The translations under genes and the position numbers were made by a program. Under the pieces are notes generated by a model. That model had not been told where the DNA came from, searched no databases, and worked only from the letters and a program-made list of their open reading frames with translations. Positions 38,482 to 48,408 of a stretch of 64,000 bases of DNA are shown here, piece by piece; the stretch's first letter is position 1, and each line of letters begins with the position of its first letter. Origin of the DNA: Prorocentrum cordatum (Eukaryota > Sar > Dinophyceae > Prorocentrales > Prorocentraceae); the NCBI GenBank assembly GCA_963575745.1, contig CAUYUJ010016891.1, forward strand, positions 152,144-216,143. The letters run 5' to 3'.

Positions 38482-38842
38482 ATGGCCAAAAGAACAGAGG
38501 CCCCAGGGCCTGCAGACCGCAAGCAAGTCCCTTTCGGCGCAGAGGCCGAGGACTTCATCCCTGGCCTCGTGCGCGGCGCCACCGTCCCGGACGTTGGAGA
38601 GGGCCTAATCAAGGAGGCCTCCTACATTGCCATTGGCGAGGAGACCAGGGACACCGCCGAGAAGCCCGCGAAGGCCACCGACCCCCACCCGCAGAGCCCG
38701 CGGGGGCCACGCGCATCGCCGAGAAGACCTCCTACATTGCCGAGAAGCCGAGGACACCGCCGAGGAGCCCGAGAAGCCGGCCCACGTCGCCGAGGAGCCC
38801 AAAGAGGCCACCCACAGCGTTAAGCCGAGAGCCACATTTTGA
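38482..38842 (+). pseudogene. Ala/Glu/Lys/Thr repeat protein with two frameshifts
   Basis: ATG at 38482 opens MAKRTEAPGPADRKQVPFGA then FIPGLVRGATVPDVGEGLIK and EASYIAIGEETRDTAEKPAK. A second diverged repeat follows in other frames: TRIAEKTSYIAEK in one, AEDTAEEPEKPAHVAEEPKE in another, ending at TGA 38840-38842. The switches lie near a C-run at about 38683 and at about 38750, each explained by one inserted or lost base. So this is a decayed gene, or an intact one with two sequencing indels. It lies inside the proposed intron 36555-39289. Family not recognised. Confidence 0.5.
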
Positions 38843-39080
38843 AAACGAGCCGCCCCCGATATGTGAAACCCTTGCGAATTTCCCAAACGAGTTTGCGCAA
38901 CGCTAAGGCGAGAGCCATCTTATGGTAACCTCCAGCTGTCCATCTGCGAAGCTGTTGCCAGTTTTTTCAGCTCGAGGCCCATAGTTGGTGAGGGGTTCTG
39001 AGGCGAAACGCCTGGTCTGCCCTTCCGATTGGTCTCGGGGTGCGACAGGTAGGAAGTATTCATAAGGAGAAGGAATCGAG
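38830..39080 (-). repeat. Repeat R, partial copy
   Basis: GAGAGCCACATTTTGAAAAC, then GAGGCGAAACGCCTGG, CTCGGGGTGCGACAGG and AAGGAGAAGGAATCG; matches the ends of 40195-40800 and 47018-47720. Confidence 0.65.
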
Positions 39081-39212
39081 GAGGAGGAGGAGGAGGAGGA
39101 GGAGGAGGACTGGGAGTAGGAGTAGAAGGAGGAGGAGGAGGAGGAGGAGGAGGAGGAGGAGGACGGAGGAGGAGGAGGAGGAGGAGGAGGAGGAGGAGGA
39201 GGAGGAGGAGGC
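39080..39212. repeat. (GGA)n array
   Basis: GGA array abutting repeat R. Confidence 0.95.
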
Positions 39213-39289
39213 AGGAAGGGGGGCAGCGGGATGCTGAGGAGAGGCACGAAGGGAAGCCGCGAGCCCAGACCGCTGACCATCCTCCGCAG

Positions 39290-39441
39290 GTGTACATCGT
39301 GCCTTCGCTGCTGCCGCTCAAAACGGGCGCGCCCCCCGCCGCCCCGCCCGCCCTCCCGTCTCGACCTGCTGCTTCTGCTGCTTCTTCTCCTCCCCTTGGG
39401 CGGAACGCGGAAGGAGTGGCCGCGGATGCGGGCGACTGGAT
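39290..39441 (+). CDS. ROCO-type COR-domain gene, exon 3
   Basis: After the acceptor CATCCTCCGCAG the frame starts VYIVPSLLPLKTGAPPAAP, continues through a Pro/Ala/Ser linker (SRPAASAASSPPLGRN) and reaches AEGVAADAGDW. YIVPSLLP is the hallmark (Y-L-V/I-P-S-L-L-P) that follows the LLxLLxxFxL segment in COR domains. A donor GGAT/GTGGAG at 39441/39442 leaves phase 2, which fits the acceptor at 44120. Reading through ends at a TGA at 39488-39490. The linker is longer than usual for COR, typical of low-complexity insertions. Confidence 0.6.
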
Positions 39442-39528
39442 GTGGAGGAGGGGGGAGAGGACGAGGGGAGGAGGGGGAGGACCAACGTGAAGAGCACGCA
39501 GATGCGGGGATGGAGCGGGGAGAAGGAA

Positions 39529-40018
<490 letters not shown>

Positions 40019-40104
40019 CGAGGGAGTTGAGAGGGGGGGAGGTGGACGATGAGAAGGGAAGGGGGTCGGAGGAGGGGGGAGGAGTAGGTGGAGCGAGGAG
40101 GAAG

Positions 40105-40190
40105 AGGAACGAGGAGGAGGAGGAGGAGGAGGAGGAGGAGGAGGAGGAGGAGGAGGAGGAGGGGGAGGAGGAGGAGGAGGAGGAGGATGA
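40105..40190. repeat. (GGA)n array
   Basis: GGA array abutting repeat R copy 1. Confidence 0.95.
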
Positions 40191-40194
40191 GGAC

Positions 40195-40800
40195 CAATGT
40201 AAACCAAAGATGTATCAACGATATCAGAACAAACCATCTCTCCTTGCTCTGTTTCCGTAGGCCCCATACAAGGATTCCTCTCCACTGAGGGAAGTGCCCC
40301 GTTGGGACACAACAGTTTGAAGATTCTGGAACCGTGCCAAACCATCGTTCTCGGGACTCCAGTGCCACGAATTAATCTGACTGCTGCGTCTTGACGATCC
40401 GGACTCGCGCCAGAACACCATTCCTGGAACTTCAGTACCGCGAATCCACGTAACTGCTGCGCCCTAACAATCTCTAATCGTTCCGAAACACCATTTTTGA
40501 TACGTTGATTCTGGGAATCCGTGAATTCATTGCAAAGTGTTAAGACGAGTGTGTGCGGCGCTATGGCGAAAACCACATTTCGAAAAGGAGCTGTCCTCAA
40601 TTCGTGAAACTCTTGCAAACGTTTACGGCGAGTGCGCGCGGCGCTAAGGCGAGAGCCACATTTTGAAAACGGGACGAATGTGCGCGGCGCCCAGGCGAGA
40701 GCCAGAAGTCTCAGGCGAAACGCCTGGCCTGCCCTTTCGACTGGCCTCGGGGTGCGACAGGGAGGAATTATCTGTAAGGGGAGGAGAAACAGAGGAAACA
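40195..40800 (-). repeat. Repeat R, copy 1, with degenerate minus-strand coding frame
   Basis: Homologous to 47018-47720 over its length. On minus the frame reads PPCRTPRPVERAGQAFRLRL and later DRQDAAVRLIRGTGVPRTMV and RIFKLLCPNGALPSVERNP; the second copy reads SPCRTPRPVFRAGRAFRLRL, DRQDAIVRLIRGVGIPRTMV and RVFKLLSCNETVPLVEG. The similarity at protein level suggests a decayed mobile-element or multigene-family protein. Subunits of about 85 bp containing GAGAGCCACATTTTGAAAA are repeated within. Family not recognised. Confidence 0.6.
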
Positions 40801-40925
40801 TTGGGGTACGCTACATAAGGACATCTAGATGTCACGGTGCGCCTCGCGCCCCTCGCGAGTGGCCTCGTGCACCATGCACTCACGCGCTTCTGAACTCCAC
40901 CGACCCTCCAGGGGGGCCCACCGAT

Positions 40926-41392
40926 TCAGCCATAGTCGCGGAACGGCCGAGCAGAGGCAGGGACCGTCCTCACGTGGCCTTCGCTGGCCTCGGGGAGCGA
41001 CCGCTGCTCGAGGCACTCCTGCCGTGCCCTCGCCGCGCGGAGCTCCGTCTCGCGGACGGCCTGCTCCATCTCGGCCACGGCGTCGTCTGCGGAGTCGCCA
41101 AGAGTTTCCTCCTCCTGGTGGTGCCCTCGCCGCGCTTGTGCACGCTGAGGAGCTGCGGCTCGGCGACGACCATGGGGGAAGAGACCATAGCCTCCAGATC
41201 GTGCCGCTTGCCGTCAAATTCTGCCTCGTGTGCCAGCTGGTTCTTATCCAGCCAGTTGAAGGTGTCGTGCACCGCCTTCTCGATCTTCTCCTGGCCTCCG
41301 TCGTCGAACATGACCATCGGCGTTACCCGCCGCAAGGTGTTGCGTAAGGTGAAGCAGTAGTTCTCGAGGCCGTGCATACCCTCTCGCGGAGC
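40926..41392 (-). CDS. Hsp70 C-terminal region, two exons (gene or gene fragment)
   Basis: Read on minus, exon 41392-41186 gives MHGLENYCFTLRNTL then EKIEKAVHDTFNWLDKNQLA and EAEFDGKRHDLEAM. This is the helical lid of cytosolic-type Hsp70: LENYxFxxRNT, a WLDKNQLA motif and an EFxxKxxxLE end. A 41-nt GT-AG segment (41185-41145) leads in phase 0 to exon 41144-40926, ending EMEQAVRETELRAARARQEC and ARPFRDYG-stop. That tail is not the usual Hsp70 tail and lacks a C-terminal EEVD. Upstream on minus the same frame passes a TCC array to RLSFDSGRDVLCKRSDELD, which is not Hsp70-like; ATPase and substrate-binding exons are absent. A truncated or recombined copy is likely. Confidence 0.6.
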
Positions 41393-41431
41393 CTGGGTGA
41401 AGCAGATGTGCGGGAGGTTGCTCCTCATCGT

Positions 41432-41484
41432 GCTCGCAGGAGGAGGAGGAGGAGGAGGAGGAGGAGGAGGAGGAGGAGGAGGAA
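41432..41484. repeat. (GGA)n array
   Basis: GGA array just upstream of the Hsp70 exon on its own strand. Confidence 0.95.
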
Positions 41485-41589
41485 AAGACGAAATCTGAAC
41501 ATCCAGCTCGTCCGAACGCTTGCAAAGGACATCTCGGCCACTGTCGAAGGACAGCCTGTCCAACTCCGTGCGCGCTGGCGAATACAAAA

Positions 41590-41772
41590 TGCTTGGTCCT
41601 CGAAGCCTCGAAGCCTCGGGTCCTCGATCCTCGAGGCCTCGATCCTCGAAGAGCCTCGCTCCTCGAAAAGCCTCGCTCCTCGAAGAGCCTCGCTCCTCGA
41701 AAAGCCTCGCTCCTCGAAAAGCCTCGCTCCTCGAAGCCTCGCTCCTCGAAGCCTCGCTTCCTCGAAGCCTCC
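41590..41772. repeat. CCTCGAAGCCTCGCTCCTCGA tandem repeat
   Basis: Units of 14-18 bp around CTCGCTCCTCGAA. The following 41775-42340 is GC-rich; a plus frame (PVSSGALTFDFHGAPRRGAA) could be coding but is unsupported. Confidence 0.85.
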
Positions 41773-42349
41773 GAGGTCGCCGCTGTCGCCGGGCGCGGTG
41801 AGCGCCGCCCCCCTCCCCGCAGGGTCCTCCGCGCCGGTCAGCAGCGGCGCGCTCACCTTCGACTTCCACGGCGCGCCCCGCCGGGGCGCGGCGCCGCGCC
41901 GCGGCGGCAGCAGCCGGGGCTGCTGCGTCGGGGCTGCCGCTTCGGGGGGCGCTCCGAGGGTGCGGTCCTCAGCATCGTTTCACCGATCCTCATCCTCTGT
42001 GCTCCGTGCCCGTCCCGATCACCCCAGGTCGTGGATGTGCCCCGCGGAACTCGAAGGGAGCAGCCTATATCCCCATCCAGGGGGGACAAATCGGCCAGTG
42101 GGGCCCAGGCCACGCCCGTGGGGATAGGGATCGGTTCAACGATGCGCAGGTCCCTGCAGGGGCAACGTGGGGGGAGGGAAGGGTGGGATGCATCGGCCAG
42201 GGGCACTTTGTCGGAGTCGAGGTGCTGAGTTCTCGGTCGTCTGCGGCGGTTCTCCGCTCCCGGGTGCGTTCCAGCGGCTGCGCCTCGCTCTGGGGGTGCC
42301 CTGACCGTCCCGAATGGACGCTGGAGGGCTGAGGTATGGCCCGAAAGCC

Positions 42350-42505
42350 AGGAGGGGATAGGCTCAGGGGGGGGGACGTATCGACCCCCAAATGTCCAAC
42401 TGATCGCCGATGGGGGCCCGGTAGCCCGTCCTGCCCTGGAACTTGTGGTTCCGCTGTCGCCGATCTATCGGCGAGGAATCGCTGATTCGAGGCCGATGAT
42501 TCCCC
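42350..42505 (+). repeat. CTATCGCCGATCTATCGGCGA repeat, full copy
   Basis: GTATCGACCCCCAAATG, GATCGCCGATGGGGGCCCGG, TCGCCGATCTATCGGCGAGG, ATTCCCCACC; both halves of the family at 2150-2312. Confidence 0.6.
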
Positions 42506-42643
42506 ACCTGAGCGGGCTCCCCTGTCGTTCCCCCTCTCACTGCTGCGTCTCGCCGCCGCTGCTGCTGCGCGGCACTTTGAGGGCGCGATCCTTGACATTC
42601 CCGCGTCGTTAAACTTCACGACGGAAGGTTTTCTGGTGAAAGG

Positions 42644-42812
42644 GAGGAGGAGGAGGAGGAGGAGGAGGAGGAGGAGGAGGAGGAGGAGGAGGAGGAGGAG
42701 GAGGAGGAGGAGGAGGAGGAGGAGAGGAGGAGGAGGAGGAGGAACAAAGGAGGAGGAGGAGGAGGAGGAGGAGGAGGAGGAGGAGGAGGAGGAGGAGGAG
42801 GAAGAAGGGCCC
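42644..42812. repeat. (GGA)n array
   Basis: Two GGA blocks separated by GGAACAAA. Confidence 0.95.
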
Positions 42813-42949
42813 TCTGGCTCCATGGGGCCCTCACAGGGCCCGGGGCCGTCTACAAAGACGGCCCAGGATTAGAGGCTGCTCCCCGGGGAAGGGGTCCAGA
42901 CTTTGGGGAGCCGCGCTGCATTCAGAATGGCGACGTCGGGTGTCTGGGA

Positions 42950-43028
42950 CTGCCGCTGCCGCTGCTGCTGCTGCCGCTGCCGCTGCTGCCGCTGCCGCTG
43001 CCGCCGCTGCCGCCGCCGCGCCCTCGGC
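42950..43028. repeat. (CCGCTGCTG)n / GCTGCC repeat
   Basis: CCGCTGCCGCTGCTG units, giving Ala, Arg/Cys or Ser/Gly runs. Confidence 0.9.
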
Positions 43029-43144
43029 GGCGGTGCCCTGCCGTTTGCCTCCTGCTGGCGATCGGCGCCGCGGACGAGCCCGGGGCACCGCGCAGGGGTC
43101 CTGCGCAGCAGGGCATCACCTCCCTACCGCCGCCACGGCGCCTC

Positions 43145-43580
43145 GGGGAGCGCGGCCAGGCAGGAGCGTAAAGGATGAGCAGCGTTCCCAAGGGGGCCCT
43201 GTCGTCCCTGTATCTCTCGGGTGCCCCCTAAGCGGTGTGGCGACCATACCGTGTGGTGAGTCAACGGGGATTCGGGGTCACCGCACGGCTCTGGGACTCG
43301 GACCGTTCTCCGAGGATGAGGAGGTGGAGGAGGAGGAGGAGGAGGATGAGGAGGAGGATGTCTCGGGCGACCGGGGCCTCCAGAGTCCCGAGGCCGTGCG
43401 GCGACGGTCACCGTGCGGCGAGGTCCTTCGGGGGGATCCCGAGAGGCCGCCGCGCGGTCCGTCACCACACGATTTTTGGGGACCTCCAGGGCGCACGCAG
43501 CCAGGCAGGATCGTGAGGACGAGCCGCTTTCTTAAAGGGGTCCTTTCGTCCCTGCAAGTTTGGCGCCATCCTAGTGGTGG
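43145..43580 (+). repeat. Repeat S, two direct copies
   Basis: 43148-43240 (GGCCAGGCAGGAGCGTAAAG, AAGGGGGCCCTGTCGTCCCT, CCTAAGCGGTG) and 43487-43578 (AGCCAGGCAGGATCGTGAGG, AAAGGGGTCCTTTCGTCCCT, CCTAGTGGTG). The segment between has a short GGA array. Confidence 0.6.
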
Positions 43581-43654
43581 AGGAGGAGGAGGAGGAGGGA
43601 GGGGAGGAGGAGGAGGAGGAGGAGGAGGAGGAGACGCGGCACCAAAAAGACGGG

Positions 43655-43765
43655 CCGTCGGAGTTCCGCGCCCGGAGTTCGAGTGTCAGCGCGCTGGCCC
43701 CTGGCGCGCCGCGGCGGGGGGGGAGCCCAGCGCCAAGAGGTCCGCGCGGGCTCCCGGGAGTCTGT
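43655..43765 (+). repeat. TCCGCGCGGAC family, diverged copy
   Basis: GTTCCGCGCCCGGAG, GCGCTGGCCCCTGGCGCGCC, then GAGGTCCGCGCGGGCTCC. Confidence 0.4.
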
Positions 43766-43824
43766 GCGCCTGCCGATGTCTCCCCTCGGCGGCGAGCGAG
43801 GTGGGGAAGTTCAGAGGAGGAAAA

Positions 43825-43965
43825 GGTACCCATACCCCTACCCTTCCCCCGTGCTCCCCTTTTTTGGGCCTCCTGGGAGGCCCTCGTCGCCACCGCTGGA
43901 TTCGCCTCGAAATCCGGGTCAGAGCGCGCTCCGAGAGAGGTCTGGGGAGTAGCAGTATCAGTACC
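43825..43965 (+). mobile_element. Element Z, full copy 1
   Basis: The left TIR GGTACCCATACCCCTACCC is approximately inverted at the right (GAGTAGCAGTATCAGTACC). The interior has TTGGGCCTCCTGGGAGGCCC, CGCCACCGCTGGATTCGCCT and CGAAATCCGGGTCAGAGCGC. Confidence 0.65.
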
Positions 43966-44019
43966 TCTTGGCTTCCCCAGAAGTGAGAAGGAGGAGGTCT
44001 GCTGTGCCTTCGGGGAAGG

Positions 44020-44085
44020 CTCGGAGAACTTCTCAGAAGGCCCGGGGGGTCTTCCGAGCCCTCTGAGAAGGCCCCCCCCCGGGTC
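44020..44085 (+). repeat. CTTCTCAGAAGGC hairpin repeat, copy 2
   Basis: GAACTTCTCAGAAGGCCCGG, TCCGAGCCCTCTGAGAAGGC. Confidence 0.55.
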
Positions 44086-44120
44086 GCCGCCGATCTCCTT
44101 CTGGAGGCGTGCGCGCCCAG

Positions 44121-44230
44121 AGGTATGCTGACCAGGCTGCTCCCCACGGTGTTTCCTCGCATCGTGGCGCACGCCGCGAAGACGCCCGCCCTGCGCCTGA
44201 CGTACTCGCGGGCCCCCCCGCCGCCAGGGG
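44121..44230 (+). CDS. ROCO-type COR-domain gene, exon 4
   Basis: After the acceptor GCGCGCCCAG the frame reads GMLTRLLPTVFPRIVAHAAK then TPALRLTYSRAPPPPG and ends CAGGGG/GTGAGGG, a near-ideal donor. LLPTVFPRIVAHA matches the segment that follows YLVPSLLP in COR domains (a LP-x-G-L-F-x-R-L-I/L-V-R-L pattern). The phase (two nucleotides expected from the previous exon) fits the donor at 39441. A GGA/GGGA array follows at once. Confidence 0.55.
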
Positions 44231-44378
44231 GTGAGGGAGGGAGCGAGGGGGGGAGGGGCGGGGTGAGTAACAGGTGGAGGGAGGAGGGAGGGAGAAGGAG
44301 GGGAGGAGGGGGGTCAGGGAGGGAGGGAGGGAGGGAGGGAGGGAGGGAGGAGGGCCGGAGGAGCAGGAGGAGCAGGCG
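44231..44378. repeat. (GGGA)n/(GGA)n array
   Basis: GGGAGG-type array including seven GGGA units at 44318-44350. Confidence 0.9.
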
Positions 44379-44574
44379 GACGAGGGTGCAGCAACGTACG
44401 GAAGCACGGCCGTTCAGGACACACGCATGCCACCACACTGCCGCCATGACAAAACGATGTGCAACCATATCGCGCTCCCGCCATGTCCCGACAGCTCAGT
44501 GTACAAGGTGTCACCCTTCGGTGCTACGTCTCGCCCTGACTCATGACTCGAGGCCACTGTAGTCGTTAGCTCAC

Positions 44575-45335
44575 AGCTGCAATTCCCCAATTAGTGCTTG
44601 CACTGAAGGAATCCTCGCGGATGTTGAAGGATGTGGCGAAAGTTTCCCGCCGATTTGGTTGCTGGCTGGGTTCCCGGGTCCCGGGTTCCCGGGTTCCCGG
44701 GTTCCTAGTTCCTGGTTCTGGGCCGATTTCGGAGGGCGGCGAGGTTCTGGGTTCCCGGGTTCCTGGTCGGTCTTCTTATCGATCGGTCTCACGATCGATC
44801 TCATTGCCCATATCTCTATCGATCTCACCATCGATCTCCGAACCGGTCTCATTATCGGTCTCACAAGCGATCTCACTAGAGATCGCATGAGCGATCTCGC
44901 GATCGATCTCACTATCGATCTCATTGAATTGAATTCACTCTCGGTCTCACGATCGACTTCGTCCTCACTATCGATTCAACTATCGATCTCATTATCGATC
45001 GCACAATCGATCTGAAGATCCATAGTATTACCTGTCAAAGCATCCACTGATTGGGATTTTCTTAGGTGTAATCTACAACTTGTCTCTCCGACTGTGCACC
45101 GGCTGCGCACCTGCCCAGTATGGTGCCACTGATTCCCCAATCAGTGCTTGCACTAGGGGTCCTAGCGGATATTGAATGATTTGGCGAAAGTTCGCCGCCG
45201 AGTTCGGCAGGCGGCTGGGTTCCTGGGTTCCCCGGTCTGGATTCGAGGTTCCCGTTCCTGGCTTCGGATTGGTTTTGGCGAAAGTTCGCCGCCCACTTCG
45301 GTAGGCGGCAGGGTTCCCGGGTTCCCCGTTCTGGG
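44575..45335 (+). repeat. Repeat T (two copies) around an ATCGATCTCACT array
   Basis: 44580-44765 and 45128-45335 both have CCCCAAT-AGTGCTTGCACT, GGCGAAAGTT-CCGCC and runs of GGGTTCCCGGGTTCC. Between them, 44775-45015 is a degenerate 12-bp ATCGATCTCACT array related to 15870-16620. Confidence 0.75.
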
Positions 45336-45445
45336 TTCCGGTTCCCCGTTTCCGGGTTCTAGATTGGTCTCGGTGTGTGGCTGGGTTTTTGGTTCTTGGT
45401 GCCAGGGCTCGCCATATATAATGCATTCGTATACAAATGTACATT

Positions 45446-46101
45446 ATCCCAGTGCGACCCTACCTAGGAGTTGGAGCCCCTAGGAAAGCAGCATTAGTAG
45501 TAACAGTAAAGCTAAGCTAAAGTTAAGCTAAAGTTAAGCTAAAGCTAAGCAAATAAGCTAAAGCTAAGGTACAGCTAAGGTAAAGCTAAGGTAAATACAA
45601 GCTAAAGCTAAGCTAACGCTAAGCTAAATCTAAACTGAAACTAAGCTAAAGCTAAGCTAAAGCTAAGCTAAAGCTAAGCTGAAGCTAAGCTAAAGCTAAG
45701 CTGAAGCTAAGCTACAGCTAAGCTAACTCTAAGCTAAACTAAGCTAAAGCTAAGCTAACGCTAAGCTAAATCTAAGCTAAATCTAAGGTAAAGCTAAGCT
45801 ACAGCTAAGCTAAAGCTAAGGTAAAGCTAAGCTAAAGCTAAGGTAAAGCTAAGCTAAAGCAAAGCTAAAACTAAGCTAACGCAAAGCTAAAACTAAGCTA
45901 AAGCTAAGCTAAAACTAAGCCAAAGCTAAGCTAAAGCTAAGCTAAGCTAAGCTAAGCTGGGTGAACCCAGGGGGCGCAACTGGGTAACTGGGGGAACCGC
46001 GGGGCGGGGACTGGGGGAACCGCCCGGGGCGGGCAACACTGCCCGGCCCCTTTAAGATAGAAGAGAGTAAGAACCCTTCTAGGCAGAGCCCAGGTAGGGA
46101 A
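45446..46101 (-). mobile_element. AGCTT-array cassette, copy 2 (inverted)
   Basis: Reverse complement of the layout at 19056-19796: left flank ACCCTACCTAGGAGTTGGAG with TAGTAGTAACAGTAAAGC, a (AGCTAAGCTAA)n array from 45512 to 45958, then GGGGGCGCAACTGGG, ACTGGGGGAACCGC (twice), CACTGCCCGGCCCCTTTAAG, AGTAAGAACCC and GGCAGAGCCCAGGTAGGGA. Confidence 0.7.
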
Positions 46102-46109
46102 TACATGTA

Positions 46110-46320
46110 CACATACATATTCATACACATAACATAGAGATGGAGAGTGGTGGATACGGAGTGGATCTGTGTATTGATGCATGTGTACATAAATATGTGC
46201 GTACACACTTACACACGTATACACATGTATGTATGCATGCATGCGTGTATGTATATATGTATGCATGCATGCATGTATGCATTTATCTATGTGTATACAT
46301 ATTTACATCACAACCCATCC
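46110..46320. repeat. ATGTATGCATGC-rich AT island
   Basis: Degenerate TATGCATGC/ATGTAT repeat. 46320-46860 has no recognised feature; a hydrophobic plus frame at 46399-46662 lacks an ATG and is unsupported. 46870-47018 is GGA/AGA-rich. Confidence 0.7.
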
Positions 46321-47017
46321 ACTGTTTTGGACTTTTTCTTTGGTGTAATCTTGAACAACTACCGTGCTGCCGTGCTGCAGTAACCCAGTACGGCCATTTT
46401 GGCGTGCACTTGGCATCAGTGGCATAACCTACGTATCCATTCGCGCAATACTAGCGTCCTGGTCGCACTAAGACTCCAACTTGTCCTTCTACTCTCCCTC
46501 TGCCTTGCCTTGGCCGCCTCGGATTTCATTACTCTACTGGTATATATCAACGCTTTCTTTGCAATAGTTTGTATTAACGCGTCTGTCGTCCATTATTTCG
46601 ATCACTCTGCGCGGGCTCTGCCCCACTTCTGTATCTGCCTTCTCGTGGCTGGTGTACCCTAGCTCCTTAACAACTCGGAGTTTGCAGGGCACAGTCGTTT
46701 CTCGGTGCCCCCAGCGGGCTCTCAATTTGCGGCATGCCGCTTCATTCCTTTTACACGGAAAACTTGATAAAAGGAGCCTCTGTATTGTTTGTCTCGCGGT
46801 TGCTGTTGCTGCTCTTGTAACGCGCCATCGTTCACCGCTCGCATCCGTACCCGTTTGGTATAATTATTCAGCGACCATTCAATGGTAGATGGGGAGGAGG
46901 AAACGGACGATGGGGAGGACGGAGAAGGAAGCAGGGATGAGAATGGAGCAACGCTGAGGAGGAGAAAGGTGGACCGAGGTGGTGGTGGAGGGTAGAGAGA
47001 AGGAGGAGGAGGATGAG

Positions 47018-47720
47018 GAGGAGGACCAGTTTAAACCCAACGATGTTGGAATACACCCTCCCTACAAGCTCCCTCTCCATAGGCCCCTACAACGGTTCCT
47101 TCCACTAAGGGAACTGTCTCGTTGCAAGACAACAGTTTGAAGACCCTGAAGCATGTCATACCATTGTTCTCGGGATTCCAACGCCACGGATCAACCTGAC
47201 TATTGCGTCTTGGCGATCTTGAATCGTGCCAGAACGGCATTCCTGCGACTTCACAACACAGCGAATCAACGTAACTGTTGCGCCCGCATAGTGCTGGACG
47301 CTATTTCTGGTACGTTGATGGTGGGAATCCGCGAACATCTTGCAACTTTTGTAAACGAATGTGCGCGGCGCTAAGGCGAGAGCCACATTTTGAAAAGGAC
47401 CGCACTCAATCCGTGAAGCTCTTGCAAATGTTTACAAAGAATGTGCGCAGCGCTAATGCGAGAGCCACATTTTGAAAGGGACCCGCACTCAACCCGTGAA
47501 GTTCTTGCAACTGTTTAGAAATAGTGTGCGCGGCGCTTAGGCGAGAGCCTCATTTTGAAAACCACCCGCCCTCCTTCCGTGGAACTGTTGACAATTTCTA
47601 AGCTTCAGAATCATAAGTGGTGAGGAAGTCTCAGGCGAAACGCCCGGCCCGCCCTAAAAACTGGCCTCGGGGTGCGACAGGGAGAAGTTATTTGTAAGGA
47701 GAAGGAATGGGGGAGGAGGA
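47018..47720 (-). repeat. Repeat R, copy 2
   Basis: Starts CCAGTTTAAACCCAACGATG on plus, includes AGGGAACTGTCTCG and CGCCACGGATCAACCTGACT, then three tandem units of about 85 bp with GAGAGCCACATTTTGAAA (47360-47560), then GGCGAAACGCCCGG and CTCGGGGTGCGACAGGGAG. A GGA array abuts each end, as in copy 1. The minus coding frame is broken (TMV-stop-HASGSS) relative to copy 1. Confidence 0.65.
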
Positions 47721-48027
47721 GGAGGAGGAGGAGGAGGAGGAGGAGGCGGAGGAGGAGTAGGAGGAGGAGGAGGAAGAGGTGGGTGAGGAGTGTGAATGGA
47801 GGTTGTGGATCGGGCGGTTTCCCGGGTTGACGGTCTCCGCTAGGGGATAGGACACCGTACACAAACCCACTGGACATGATTCCATTGCGCGGTTCTGGTA
47901 AGGGATTGCCCTTTGGCTGAACAGCCTTGGTCAAAGCAACGTCCTTTCCTCCTTGGCTTGGTCAAGACTTCCTCTCTCTCTCCCTCTCTTTCTCTCGCGA
48001 CCTCCACTCAGGCGTGCAATTTTCCAG

Positions 48028-48194
48028 TGCTCGACGTCGCGCCAGGTGTTTGCTCATCTTGCGCATCGAAGAGACTGGCGACGCTGCTGGCGTGGTGCAT
48101 TGCGATCGTCACTGTGCCTCTGGGGAGGGAGCGACGGAGGTCTAACGATGATGCCGAGAGGAGCGCGCGACGAGGGCCACGCAGCGCTGCATGA
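48028..48194 (+). CDS. Candidate terminal exon, hydrophobic segment
   Basis: After the acceptor GCAATTTTCCAG the frame reads LDVAPGVCSSCASKRLATLL then AWCIAIVTVPLGRERRRSN and ends GPRSAA-stop (TGA 48192-48194). The phase fits the donor at 44230 of the COR exon, so it may be the end of that gene, though an intervening exon could be missed. It contains one likely membrane-spanning stretch followed by basic residues. No family recognised. Confidence 0.35.
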
Positions 48195-48258
48195 TGATGC
48201 AGTGCGACCAGCTGTGGCTGGCTCCTGCTGGTGCAACTCCTATTCAGAGGAGGACGAG

Positions 48259-48396
48259 GTACCGATACCGCTACCCTGCCCCCGTTTTCCCCTTTCTGGG
48301 CTTCCTGGGCGGCCCCCGTCGCCACCGCCGGATTCGCCTCGAAACTCTGGTCAGAACGCACCTCAGGAGAGGTCCGGGGGGTAGCGGCATCGGTAC
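48259..48396 (+). mobile_element. Element Z, full copy 2
   Basis: The left TIR GGTACCGATACCGCTACCC and the right TIR GGGTAGCGGCATCGGTAC are inverted repeats with one mismatch over 18 bp, 138 bp in all. The interior matches 43825-43965 (GGCTTCCTGGGCGGCCCC, CGCCACCGCCGGATTCGCC). Confidence 0.75.
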
Positions 48397-48408
48397 ATTT
48401 TGGTTTCC

